Numbered from the stretch's first letter, positions 5,973-13,800 are shown. The stretch is DNA of 15,326 bases from DAOTTI01 sp034437795 (GCA_034437795.1 DAOTTI010000094.1:1-15326); one strand, 5' to 3'. The notes: a model not told the origin generated them from the letters alone. Made by a program: numbers and translations.

Positions 5973-7097
5973 GTGCAACAGGCGCTCTGGCTGCTCTCGA
6001 AGCTGACGCCACTGGCAGTGCTGGACATCCTGCTGGTGACGCTCATCTTCTATGGCCTGCTGATGCTCATTCGGGGCACGCAGGCAGACCAGCTCGTACG
6101 CGGCATCCTGATCGTCCTGCTGGCCTCGGCGGCCGTCGGCTACTTCTTCAACCTCACCATCTTTAACTGGCTGCTGCAGAACACCATCCCCGCCCTGCTC
6201 ATCGCCATCCCCGTAATCTTCCAGCCAGAGCTCCGGCGGGCTCTGGAGCAGCTAGGGCGCACCGGCAGCATCATCAATTACCCGCTCTCCCGCTACATCA
6301 CCACCAGCGTGGAGAAACTGGCGGAGGAGGTGGCGCGCGCCAGCGGCATGCTCGCCGAGCGGGGCTACGGCGGCCTGATCGTGATTGAGCGCTCGACCGG
6401 CCTGGAAGAATACGCCCAGACCGGCACCCGCATCGATGGCCAGGTCACGGCCGAGCTGCTGCTGCAGATCTTCTACAAGGGGTCGCCCCTCCACGACGGC
6501 GCCGTGATCATCCGCGGCGACCGGATTATCGCCGCCCGCTGTCTCTTGCCCCTGACGGAGGCGTCCGACCTGGATCCCGAACTCGGGACGCGCCATCGCG
6601 CCGCCATCGGCGTGACGGAGAATACGGACGCCGTCTGCGTCGTCGTCTCGGAGGAGACGGGGGCCATCTCGCTGGCCAATCACGGCCATCTGGTGCGCCA
6701 TCTCAATGAGCAGAAGCTGGCCCTGGTGCTGAGCGCCCTGCTCCAGGCGCCCACGGCCCTGCCGGCCTCGGCGTCGCGCCGCCAGGGCACGGCGGAGGCT
6801 GGCACAGCCAGGAGCGGCGCGTCGTCGGGGTCCCCGCCCGCGGGGGACCTGGCGGGCGCCGGTGTGGACCCGCTGGGTAGCACGAGGGCCAGCGCCGGCG
6901 GCGCGACCGAGGGCGATGGGACGCAGGAGGCGGCAGCGCCCGGCGTGGCCGTTCCTGCGGGGCAGGCGCTGGCCAACGGGCGCGTCATACTCCCCTCGGC
7001 GGTGGTCAGGGCGGGCCTGGGCGGCCTGTCGCGCCTGTTCGGGCACTTCGCTCACGCCACACGAGGGACACGGAGGGTACGGCCGCAGGCGCGATGA
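5973..7097 (+). CDS. cdaA: Diadenylate cyclase (c-di-AMP synthase), CdaA type
   Basis: CdaA condenses two ATP into cyclic di-AMP, a messenger that controls potassium and osmolyte transport and wall homeostasis. Three N-terminal membrane helices (about residues 12-32, 42-58, 65-83) are followed by a DisA_N catalytic domain with DGAVII at 175-180, GTRHRAAIG at 205-213 and SEETGAIS at 226-233; the DGA and RHR motifs bind ATP and metal. The GTG at 5973 follows AAGGGAGA at 5963-5970. The protein has 374 aa, whereas CdaA proteins are usually about 270-280; the extra ~115 residues after 260 are a low-complexity Ala/Gly/Ser/Pro-rich tail. The 3' end (7059-7075) resembles the nearby octamer repeats. 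It overlaps cdaR by 4 nt, so the two are probably translationally coupled. glmM, the usual third gene in Firmicutes, is absent. Confidence 0.94.
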   Translation: MQQALWLLSKLTPLAVLDILLVTLIFYGLLMLIRGTQADQLVRGILIVLLASAAVGYFFNLTIFNWLLQNTIPALLIAIPVIFQPELRRALEQLGRTGSIINYPLSRYITTSVEKLAEEVARASGMLAERGYGGLIVIERSTGLEEYAQTGTRIDGQVTAELLLQIFYKGSPLHDGAVIIRGDRIIAARCLLPLTEASDLDPELGTRHRAAIGVTENTDAVCVVVSEETGAISLANHGHLVRHLNEQKLALVLSALLQAPTALPASASRRQGTAEAGTARSGASSGSPPAGDLAGAGVDPLGSTRASAGGATEGDGTQEAAAPGVAVPAGQALANGRVILPSAVVRAGLGGLSRLFGHFAHATRGTRRVRPQAR

Positions 7098-8299
7098 TCC
7101 CGTTCGTCACTGAAACGCTCGGCTGGCGCTTCCTGCTCGCCTTCGTGCTCTCTGTGGCGCTATGGGCGCGCCTGACGCTGGACCAGAACCCCGAGCGGCG
7201 TGACGTCTATCCCTCGGAGATCCCCGTGGAGGTGCGCGGGCTGGCCACGAACCTGGTGGTGGCCAATGAAATCCAGCCGATCAAGGTGCGCATCTCGGCG
7301 CCACGGGAGAGCTGGACCCGCCTGAGCGTGGCCAGCTTCCGCGCCGTGGTCGACCTGAGCAACGCCACGGCGGGGCTGGCCCAGCCGGAGGTGCAGGTGG
7401 AGGTCTCCGATCCGGAGGTGCGCGTGCTGGAGCGCATCCCATCCCGCGTCACCGTGCGGATCGAAGAGCTGCGCACCCGAACGGTACCGGTGCGCATCGA
7501 GCAACTGGGGAGCCTGCCCTTTGGGTACCGGCTGGTGGGCGAGCCAGCGGCGGCGCCCCCTGCGGTGCAGGTGAGCGGGCCGGGGAGCGCCGTGGAGAAG
7601 GTCAGCGAGGCGGCGGTGGCCGTGCGCATGGACGAGATCAAGGCTACCATCGACCGCACTCTCAAGCCGGAGCCGCGCGGGCCGGGCGGGGTGGTGACCG
7701 GCGTGCGCCTCGAGCCCCAGTCGGTCGTGGTCACCATTCCCGTGGAGCAGATTGCCGCTTCGAAGACGGTGTCGGTCGTGCCGCAGATCCGGGGGCAGCC
7801 CGCGCCGGGCTACTGGCAGGGCCCCATCTCCATCGACCCATCCAGCGTCCAGATCGTGGGCGACCCGAACGTCCTGGAGGGGGTTTCCCTGCTCACCACG
7901 GCTGAGGTGGACGTCACCGGCGCCCAGGCCGACGTGGTGCGCACCGTGCCCATCCAGCGGGGCCCGGGCGTCACCATCGTCCGTGACACGGCCGCCACGG
8001 TGCGCGTGGCCATCCTGCCCCTGCAGGGCCAGCAGGTCCGTGACGTCGCCGTTACAGTAGACGGCCTCGATGGCGGGCTGCGCGCCTCGGCCACGCCGCC
8101 GACCGTCTCCGTCACCATCTCCGGTCCGCAGCCTCTGCTCCAACGCCTGGGCCCGCCGGATGTGGCAGCGGCGGTCGACGCCACGGGGCTGGGCGCGGGA
8201 GACCACAGCCTGCCCGTCTCCGTACGCGCCCCCGATGGCGTGCGCGTCGACCGTATCTTCCCCGACCGCGTGGCGGTGAGCCTCAGGCCCGCCGCGTGA
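7094..8299 (+). CDS. cdaR: YbbR-repeat protein, probable CdaA regulator
   Basis: The 401-aa product has one N-terminal membrane anchor (residues 11-28, after a short cytoplasmic start) and then an extracytoplasmic chain of beta-rich repeats. About four YbbR-type units can be made out, at about 38-125, 128-217, 224-308 and 313-398, recognisable by recurring xVPVxV-like openings and closing xVxVxI/L strands (IPSRVTVRIE, PQSVVVTIPVE, PDRVAVSLRP). In Firmicutes the YbbR protein CdaR binds CdaA and modulates its activity. ATG 7094 lies in an ATGA overlap with the cdaA stop. Four YbbR repeats fit known CdaR proteins. Naming it cdaR relies mainly on gene context and architecture, since YbbR sequences themselves are poorly conserved. 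Confidence 0.85.
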   Translation: MIPFVTETLGWRFLLAFVLSVALWARLTLDQNPERRDVYPSEIPVEVRGLATNLVVANEIQPIKVRISAPRESWTRLSVASFRAVVDLSNATAGLAQPEVQVEVSDPEVRVLERIPSRVTVRIEELRTRTVPVRIEQLGSLPFGYRLVGEPAAAPPAVQVSGPGSAVEKVSEAAVAVRMDEIKATIDRTLKPEPRGPGGVVTGVRLEPQSVVVTIPVEQIAASKTVSVVPQIRGQPAPGYWQGPISIDPSSVQIVGDPNVLEGVSLLTTAEVDVTGAQADVVRTVPIQRGPGVTIVRDTAATVRVAILPLQGQQVRDVAVTVDGLDGGLRASATPPTVSVTISGPQPLLQRLGPPDVAAAVDATGLGAGDHSLPVSVRAPDGVRVDRIFPDRVAVSLRPAA

Positions 8300-8332
8300 G
8301 CCCCCTCGCCACCCCCCACTGTCCCCGCCCCG

Positions 8333-8427
8333 ACGCGGAGACGCGGGGACACGGAGACGCGGGGACACGCCCACGCGGGGACACGGAGGCGCCCGGACGC
8401 GGAGACGCAGGGACACAGGGACGCGCC
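8333..8427. repeat. Octamer tandem array after cdaR
   Basis: About 11-12 degenerate units of ACGCGGRG / ACACGGRG occur head to tail. ACGCGGGGACACGGAG is found at 8341-8356 and again, identical, at 8373-8388, with a variant copy at 8357-8372, so octamers are arranged in a 16-bp higher unit. A related stretch is at 8405-8420. The family matches the array at 5851-5911, so cdaA-cdaR is bracketed by two such arrays. Confidence 0.8.
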
Positions 8428-8447
8428 AGCGCAGGCAGCTAAGTCGG

Positions 8448-8515
8448 CGCTGGTACGTTCGTGCGGGACAGGACGGCCGGGCATCGATGGACAGGGCGGC
8501 GCGAACATACCAGCG
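8448..8515. other. Long imperfect hairpin between convergent genes
   Basis: The 17 bases at 8448-8464 pair with 8499-8515: CGCTGGTA with TACCAGCG, one C/A mismatch, GTTCG with CGAAC, one T-G wobble, then GC with GC. The loop is 34 nt. It sits between the cdaR stop and the stop of the opposing glycosyltransferase gene. It could act as a two-way terminator or transcription barrier, although there is no T tract on either side, or it could be a small element or RNA. Confidence 0.5.
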
Positions 8516-8546
8516 GACAGTTAGCCCAGCTTATTCACGAGGGGGC

Positions 8547-8573
8547 GCCCTCACTCTCTCCCTAAGGGAGACG
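8547..8573. repeat. Palindromic dispersed element, copy 2 (opposite orientation)
   Basis: TCTCCCT (8557-8563) and AGGGAGA (8565-8571) form a perfect palindrome around one base. GCCCTCAC just to the left (8547-8554) is the complement of the GTGAGGGC tail seen in the copies at 4568-4608 and 15051-15075. This copy lies just beyond the glycosyltransferase stop codon. Confidence 0.6.
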
Positions 8574-8583
8574 GAACTCTTTG

Positions 8584-9858
8584 CTAGCTCTGCACTTTGA
8601 ACCTTGAACTTTGAACTTCGTGCGGCTCGTGGCGCTGGAGGGCGACGGTGTACGCGCGTTCCGCCCGCTCGCTGAGGCGCGCCCAGTTGAACTCCTGCTC
8701 CACACTGCGCCGGCCGGCCGCCCCCAGGCGCGCGGCCAGGGCGGGATCGGTGAGCAGGAGCGCCGCCGCGCGGGCCATGCTGCCGGGGTCGTCGGGGTCG
8801 CTGAGCAAGCCGTTCTCGCCGTGCCGGACGTACTCCGCCTGCTCCCCCACGCGGTCGGCCACGACCGCCTTGCCCAGCCACAGTAGCTCCAGGAGCTTCA
8901 CCGAGCACTTGGCGCGGTTGGCCAGCGTGTCGTCGGCGGGGCAGAGGGCGACATCCGCCAGGGCGAGCAGGCCGGGGAGCGCCGCCGGAGGCTGCCATCC
9001 AGCCAGGCAGACCGCGCTGGCCAGGCCGCAGCGGGCCGCATGGGCCTGCAGGCGCCGCTCCTGGCCGTACTTGCCGGCGCCGACGACCAGTAGCCGCGCG
9101 TTCGGCACCACCCGCCGCACCTGGGCCAGCACGTCCACCGGGCGCTCCGGCTGGAACTCGAAGAAGCGGGTATAGAGGAGCAGCCAGGGGCCTCCGTCGC
9201 TCCCCGCAGCGGGCGGCCCCGCCGGCAAGGCGTCCTGCCAATGCGGGTAGCTCTCGGGGTCAAGCCCGTTCGGCAGATAGATGACGCGGGACGGCGCGAC
9301 GCGCCGGCTCCAGGCCTGGACCTGGAGCGTGCGGCTGGCCACGGTGACGGCGTCGGCGTGGGCCAGCCCCCATCGCTCCTGGAGGTCACACACCTCCTTC
9401 TGCCACCAGGGATAGGACTCGTACTCGTTCCAGCCCCCATGTCCCTCCCAGTCGTCGGTGTCGAGCACCAGCGCCGGGCCGCCGCCCAGCCGGCGCCGGT
9501 ACCACAGGACGAGCTGCGCCAGACCGGAGACCGCTTTGGGCTTGAAGACATGCACCGCGTCCGGCCGAAGCGCCAGCGCGCGGCGCGCCACAGCCAGGGC
9601 TAGCCGTGGCTGCAGCAGCGCCTGGCGCAGGCTCTGCTCGCGCACCCCGGCCGGCACGGCGAGCGCCTCCACCCGCGCCTCGCCAACGCAGTAGCGCGCC
9701 CCCGACTCGCGCGGGTTGTCGTACGGCGGGATGAGCACCGTCACCTGGTGCCCGCGGGCCGCCAGCGCCCGCGCCAGGGGCAGCACGCGGCCCCTGGTCG
9801 TGCCTTTCGGCTCCCTGGCAAAGGGCGCCACCAGCACTAGGCGCAGCCGGCCGCTCAT
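8584..9858 (-). CDS. GT-B family glycosyltransferase (GT4-like)
   Basis: The 424-aa product looks like a cytoplasmic or membrane-associated glycosyltransferase of two Rossmann-like domains that transfers a sugar from an activated donor. The N-terminal domain starts LRLVLVAPF at 5-13, with the Gly/Arg-rich loop GTTRGRVLPLARALAARGH at 19-37 and VLDTDDWEGHGGW at 131-143. The donor domain runs from about 224, with LLVVGAGKYG at 256-265, ALCPADDTLANRAKCSVKLL ending at 323, then Glu324 and GKAVVADRVGE at 329-339. The second Glu of the classical EX7E motif is present (Glu324); the first is not. The ATG overlaps the stop of the upstream YfhO-family gene by 4 nt, implying coupling. The C-terminal tail from about 410 is coded by heptamer repeats and is probably not functional. 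Donor and acceptor cannot be told from sequence. Confidence 0.87.
   Translation of the reverse strand: MSGRLRLVLVAPFAREPKGTTRGRVLPLARALAARGHQVTVLIPPYDNPRESGARYCVGEARVEALAVPAGVREQSLRQALLQPRLALAVARRALALRPDAVHVFKPKAVSGLAQLVLWYRRRLGGGPALVLDTDDWEGHGGWNEYESYPWWQKEVCDLQERWGLAHADAVTVASRTLQVQAWSRRVAPSRVIYLPNGLDPESYPHWQDALPAGPPAAGSDGGPWLLLYTRFFEFQPERPVDVLAQVRRVVPNARLLVVGAGKYGQERRLQAHAARCGLASAVCLAGWQPPAALPGLLALADVALCPADDTLANRAKCSVKLLELLWLGKAVVADRVGEQAEYVRHGENGLLSDPDDPGSMARAAALLLTDPALAARLGAAGRRSVEQEFNWARLSERAERAYTVALQRHEPHEVQSSRFKVQS
8594..8616. repeat. 7-bp tandem repeat at the glycosyltransferase 3' end
   Basis: TTTGAAC (8596-8602), CTTGAAC (8603-8609) and TTTGAAC (8610-8616) are consecutive heptamers. 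On the minus strand they code the last residues of the glycosyltransferase (QSSRFKVQS). The AT-rich composition contrasts with the surrounding GC-rich DNA, so the gene probably reads into an intergenic heptamer repeat. Confidence 0.7.
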
Positions 9859-12800
9859 CGGGATCGCTCGCTGCCGGCAGGCGCCCCTGGCGCGCTCGGG
9901 AAGGAGCGGGCCATGAGCAGGAGACCGGTCACGGCCAGTGAAAGGATAGAGAGCAGCCCCCCGCGCTCGAGCGCATCCGACCGGTAGCGGAACTCGACCA
10001 GGTGGCTTCCGGCCGGGACCGGTACGGCGCGGAACAGGTAATCAGCCCGCAGGAGCGGCGCCGACTGGCCGTCCACCGTCGCCGTCCAGCCCGGGTAATA
10101 GGTGTCGCGGAGCACGAGTAGAGCCGGCTGCACCGTGTCCACCTGCACCGCGACGTATTCCGGCCGGTCTGCGACGATGGACGCGAGACCGGGCGGGGCC
10201 GGCGCCGCGCCCGCGGGGGAGCGGTCGAGCGCCAGGGCCGCCAGGAGGTCGGGCGTGACGGTGCCGGCGCGCGGGTCCAGGAGCAGCCCCAGCCACTCCT
10301 TGATGGCGGCTGCCCAGGACCGTAGGCGCCCGCGCCACGACTCGGGCGTGGGCGAAGGCCCGGGGTCGCGCTCCAGCACCGCCCACCGTTCGGGATCGTA
10401 GCTGGGCCGGCGCAGCGCCGCCAGCGCGTCGGCGGGGCGCTCCGCTACCTCCACTTGCCCCACCAGATAGGCCCGCGGCAGCGCCCGCTCGTGGCGATAG
10501 AGCTTGACGTCGGAGCGATGCACCAGGCGCAGCGCGCCGTCACCGGCCAGGGTCACGGTCCAGGCGCGCCCCGGCGGCCCAATCAGGCTGATCCCGTGCA
10601 CCTGCACCCGCTGGCCGGCGGCGCCCAGCAGGCTCTCCACCTCCACCCAGCGCACCGAGGGATGGTCGCCGGCCGGCAGGACGGCGAGGTACGTGGCGGT
10701 GGCGTTGCCGGCGGCGCCCACCGGGCCGAGCGGTAGGGGCTGCGTGTGCCGCGCCGCTGGCGTGTACGCGCCCTCGGCCGTGTCCCGTCCGGCCACCAGG
10801 ATGCCCCGCCACACCGCCCCTACCTCATCGCCCAGGGTCACCGTCGCCACCGGCGCCCCATCAGGCACGCCCGCGGCCCCCTGGAGCGACGTGACCAGGC
10901 CGACGGCTGTTACCGGCCCGGCGGAGCCAGTGGCCTCCGGCCGGCCGGCGGGCGAGGGGAGCTCGCTGAACTGGCTGAACCGCGCCCGCTCGGCCGGCCC
11001 CAGGGAGACGGCGCCCGCCAGGTCGTAGTAGACGCCATCGCGCGTCAGGTCGTTGATCGTATCGGCGATGATGTACTCGATGCCCAGCAGCCGCAGGGCC
11101 GTCGCGCCAGGCACGCGCCGCAGCTGGTCGCGCAGCAGGGAGTCGGGGAGGTTCTGCTCCGGGGGCACGACCAGGCCCTTGAACTCCAGGTACCGGCGCA
11201 AGGGCAGCACCCCCCCGTCGTAGCCATCGATGGTGGGGATGCCGAACACCATCGGCAGGTTGGGGTTCAGGATCTCCTTGTACTTGGTGTTGATCAGCGT
11301 GGCCAGCACCCCGTTCTCGCCCAGGAGGGATTGATAGGGGCCGACCAGCGCCGCGGCGTCCGACGGATGGTAGCCGGTGGCGGCGATGCTCACGATCCGC
11401 TCAGGGCGCGGGTCCGCCCTGAGCGCGTCGATGACCGGACGTGAGGCGGTGTAGACGGATTCGGGGTTCGGATTGTTGTATTCCAGGCTGCGGCTGGCCG
11501 CGAACAGTTCGACGAAGACCCATACGCCAAACAGGAGGGAGGGCCACCGCCCGGGCGCCGCCAGGGCCCAGAAGGCGAGCGCGATGGCGCCGGCGGCGAG
11601 CGCCAGCCAGATGGCCAGCAGCAAAGGGGGCGGGCCGGCGCTGCCAAAGCGTTGCAGGGGCCACAGCAGGGCCGCGACTGCGGCCGCCACCATAACCCCC
11701 AGGAGCAGGCGCGTCGCCGCTTCGAGGCGCTTCCACGGCCCCAGGTGGGCCGCCGCGCCGTCCCGTCCGCCGGCGCCGAGCTGCTGCAGGAAGGCCAGGC
11801 CGCAGGCGGCCAGCATGGCCGTCGACAGGCTGGTGAGCAGGAGCCACCGCGCCGGCACGCGGAAGAGGTTCATGCCCGGCAGGTGGAACAGGTAGGGGTA
11901 GAGCGGGAAGTGGTTGCCCAGGGCCAGCAGAAAGCTGCCCACGCCCAACAGGGCGAAGAAGGGCACGCCCGGCTGGTGGAGCCGGAATAGGAGCCCGACG
12001 AGCGCCAGCGTCAGGCCACCGATGCCGGCCCAGCCCAGGTACTCATTGCTGGATGGAGCCGCCAGGCCGAAGGCCGGCAGCAGGCCCACGAAGAGCTCGC
12101 GGGGTGGGAGGGAGAAGGAGCTGGCTTCCCCTATACTCATCCCGCCCCCGCGTATGGAGAGGGCGGTCAGCTCCTGGGTAGGCAGGAGCTGCACGGCGGC
12201 GATGCCGGCCGCCAGCGCGCCGGCCAGCAAAAGGCAGGCGGCGCCCCAGATGACGGCGCGCAGGAGGTCCAGCACCATCCCGCGGACCGGCAGGGAGCCG
12301 CCGTCGCTCCTGGTCCGCGCCTGGGCCGGCAAGGCGCGAGAGAGCCGCCAGGCCTGCGTGGCCAGGTGGACGACGGTGTAGGCGCCCAGCAGGACCAGCG
12401 TCATGTACGACTCCTGCGCGTGGCCGGCCAGCAGCTGCACCGCCAGAACCAGCGCCGTCAGCGCGACCCAGCGCAGCGCGCGCCGCGTAAGGGCCAGGTG
12501 CAGCGTGACCAGGGCTGCCGGCAGCCAGGCGGCGGCGTTCAGTTGGTTCAGGTGGCCGACCTGCGCCCCGACGAACCCGCCCAGCCCGTAGATAGCCCCG
12601 CCCACGACGGCGCTCATGGCGTCTAGCCGGAGCAAAACGCGGCCAGCGAGGTAAGCGAAGCCGGCGGCGAGAAAGAGATGCAGCGCCACTGACCAGTTCA
12701 GGCCATAGGTCGCCGGCAGGAACAGGAAGAGGGCGTGGAACGGATAGAAGACGGCGCTCTGCAGGTTGGCGAGGAACGGGACGCCGTAGTAGATGAAGGG

Positions 12801-13118
12801 GTTCCACAACGGGAGCCGTCCCTCACGCAGGGCCATCGCTGCCACATAGCGGTACGGATACATGTAGGTCATCGTGTCGTAGCCGATGACCACTAAGCCG
12901 GTGAAGAGCAGCTTCCAGCAGAAGGCCGCCGTGGCCAGCGCCAGGACGGCCGGCGGCGCCAGGCCGGCCAGGATACGGCGCCAGAGGCCCGGCCGGCGCG
13001 CTACGTGCATGGAAAGCGAGCGGGCCGGCAACGTCGCCCGTTCGGTCAGTGCCACCCGTTCGCTGCCCCGTGTGTTGGTGAGGTCAATGAGGTCGGTGCC
13101 GCCCGCGCCGCCGGCCAC
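9855..13118 (-). CDS. YfhO-family large membrane protein (probable GT-C-like glycosyltransferase)
   Basis: The product has up to 1087 aa: a long polytopic N-terminal half, an extracytoplasmic domain, and one last membrane helix at about 1055-1072. YfhO-family hallmarks are VIGYDTMTYMYPY (about 77-89; Asp81 is a candidate GT-C acidic residue), REGRLPLWNPFIYYGVPF (98-115), PMVFGIPTIDGYDGG in the middle, and the C-terminal RDTYYPGWTATVDG (about 1004-1017). In Firmicutes, YfhO works with a glycosyltransferase and modifies lipoteichoic acid; the coupled GT-B gene here would fit sugar addition to an envelope polymer, which is inference. The start is unsettled: GTG 13118 is 39 nt after the regulator stop, ATG 13010 lies just before the first helix, and neither has a Shine-Dalgarno sequence. 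The longer form is given. Confidence 0.85.
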   Translation of the reverse strand: MAGGAGGTDLIDLTNTRGSERVALTERATLPARSLSMHVARRPGLWRRILAGLAPPAVLALATAAFCWKLLFTGLVVIGYDTMTYMYPYRYVAAMALREGRLPLWNPFIYYGVPFLANLQSAVFYPFHALFLFLPATYGLNWSVALHLFLAAGFAYLAGRVLLRLDAMSAVVGGAIYGLGGFVGAQVGHLNQLNAAAWLPAALVTLHLALTRRALRWVALTALVLAVQLLAGHAQESYMTLVLLGAYTVVHLATQAWRLSRALPAQARTRSDGGSLPVRGMVLDLLRAVIWGAACLLLAGALAAGIAAVQLLPTQELTALSIRGGGMSIGEASSFSLPPRELFVGLLPAFGLAAPSSNEYLGWAGIGGLTLALVGLLFRLHQPGVPFFALLGVGSFLLALGNHFPLYPYLFHLPGMNLFRVPARWLLLTSLSTAMLAACGLAFLQQLGAGGRDGAAAHLGPWKRLEAATRLLLGVMVAAAVAALLWPLQRFGSAGPPPLLLAIWLALAAGAIALAFWALAAPGRWPSLLFGVWVFVELFAASRSLEYNNPNPESVYTASRPVIDALRADPRPERIVSIAATGYHPSDAAALVGPYQSLLGENGVLATLINTKYKEILNPNLPMVFGIPTIDGYDGGVLPLRRYLEFKGLVVPPEQNLPDSLLRDQLRRVPGATALRLLGIEYIIADTINDLTRDGVYYDLAGAVSLGPAERARFSQFSELPSPAGRPEATGSAGPVTAVGLVTSLQGAAGVPDGAPVATVTLGDEVGAVWRGILVAGRDTAEGAYTPAARHTQPLPLGPVGAAGNATATYLAVLPAGDHPSVRWVEVESLLGAAGQRVQVHGISLIGPPGRAWTVTLAGDGALRLVHRSDVKLYRHERALPRAYLVGQVEVAERPADALAALRRPSYDPERWAVLERDPGPSPTPESWRGRLRSWAAAIKEWLGLLLDPRAGTVTPDLLAALALDRSPAGAAPAPPGLASIVADRPEYVAVQVDTVQPALLVLRDTYYPGWTATVDGQSAPLLRADYLFRAVPVPAGSHLVEFRYRSDALERGGLLSILSLAVTGLLLMARSFPSAPGAPAGSERSR

Positions 13119-13157
13119 ACTAGCGTCGCGCCGGGGCGCTGGAGGAAGGAGCGCCGG

Positions 13158-13739
13158 CTACATCTCCTGCGCGCGGTGGGCGAGCAAGATCGCCTCCGCC
13201 ACCTCACGCATCGACTTGCGCGTGTTCATGGACAGGCGCTGGATCTTGCGGTACGCCTCCGACTCCTTCAGCCCCTGGGTGTCCATCAGCAGCCCCTTGG
13301 CCCGCTCCACCACGCGGCGCGTCTCCAGGGTCTCCCGCACGTCCTTCAGCTGGGCCAGCATCGCCTGATACTCGCGGTACCGCGCCAGCGCCACCTCGAT
13401 AGCCGGCGCCAGATCGCTCTCGCGGAACGGCTTGACGATGTAGCCGACCACCCCCGCCTGCTTGGCCCGCTCGATCAGCTCCTGCTGGCTGTACGCGGTG
13501 AGCAGCAGGACCGGCGCGATGTTCTCCTCGGTCAGGATGCGGGCGGCGTCGATGCCGTCCAGATCCGGCATCTTGATGTCCATGATCACCAGATCGGGCC
13601 GCAGCTCGCGGGCCTGATTGACCGCACTGCGGCCGTCGCCGGCCTCACCAACCACGACGTACCCCAGGGAGGTGAGCATCTCCTTGAGGTCCATCCGGAT
13701 GAGGCTCTCGTCGTCTGCCAGGACGATGCGGACGGGCAT
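13158..13739 (-). CDS. ANTAR-domain response regulator (transcription antiterminator)
   Basis: The product (193 aa from the ATG at 13739) has a receiver domain at about 4-120 and an ANTAR RNA-binding domain at about 131-188. Receiver residues are complete: acidic pair Asp9/Asp10, phospho-acceptor Asp54 in LVIMDIKMP, Thr81 and Lys103 in IVKPF. ANTAR signature stretches are TRRVVERAKGLLMDTQGL (140-157) and KSMREVAEAIL (175-185). Known ANTAR regulators, when phosphorylated, bind paired hexaloop hairpins in nascent RNA and prevent termination. A TTG at 13751 is also in frame; the ATG is preferred because it opens directly into the receiver strand. No sensor kinase is in the window. It is the first gene of the minus-strand group and may control the YfhO/glycosyltransferase genes or distant targets. 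Confidence 0.93.
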   Translation of the reverse strand: MPVRIVLADDESLIRMDLKEMLTSLGYVVVGEAGDGRSAVNQARELRPDLVIMDIKMPDLDGIDAARILTEENIAPVLLLTAYSQQELIERAKQAGVVGYIVKPFRESDLAPAIEVALARYREYQAMLAQLKDVRETLETRRVVERAKGLLMDTQGLKESEAYRKIQRLSMNTRKSMREVAEAILLAHRAQEM

Positions 13740-13751
13740 ACTCGTTCTCAA

Positions 13752-13800
13752 TCGTAGCGCGTTCGTAGCGGGATGTGGCTCTAGACTAGAATAGTAGCGC
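13752..13800. promoter_or_regulatory. Divergent regulatory region with direct repeats and a CTAG palindrome
   Basis: Between the regulator (minus) and the unknown gene at 13872 (plus), TCGTAGCG occurs at 13752-13759 and 13763-13770, 11 bp apart or one helical turn, with a third GTAGCG at 13795-13800. TCTAGACTAGA at 13780-13790 is an imperfect palindrome (5-bp arms). TAGAAT at 13787-13792 could be a -10 box for the plus gene and its complement a TATTCT -10 for the regulator. No good -35 was found. These would suit promoter and operator sites but are unproven. Confidence 0.35.

Noticed and set aside
7160..8416. 418-residue open frame on the minus strand over cdaR
   Set aside because: It is a His/Arg/Gly-rich antisense shadow of a well-supported YbbR protein and begins inside the octamer array.
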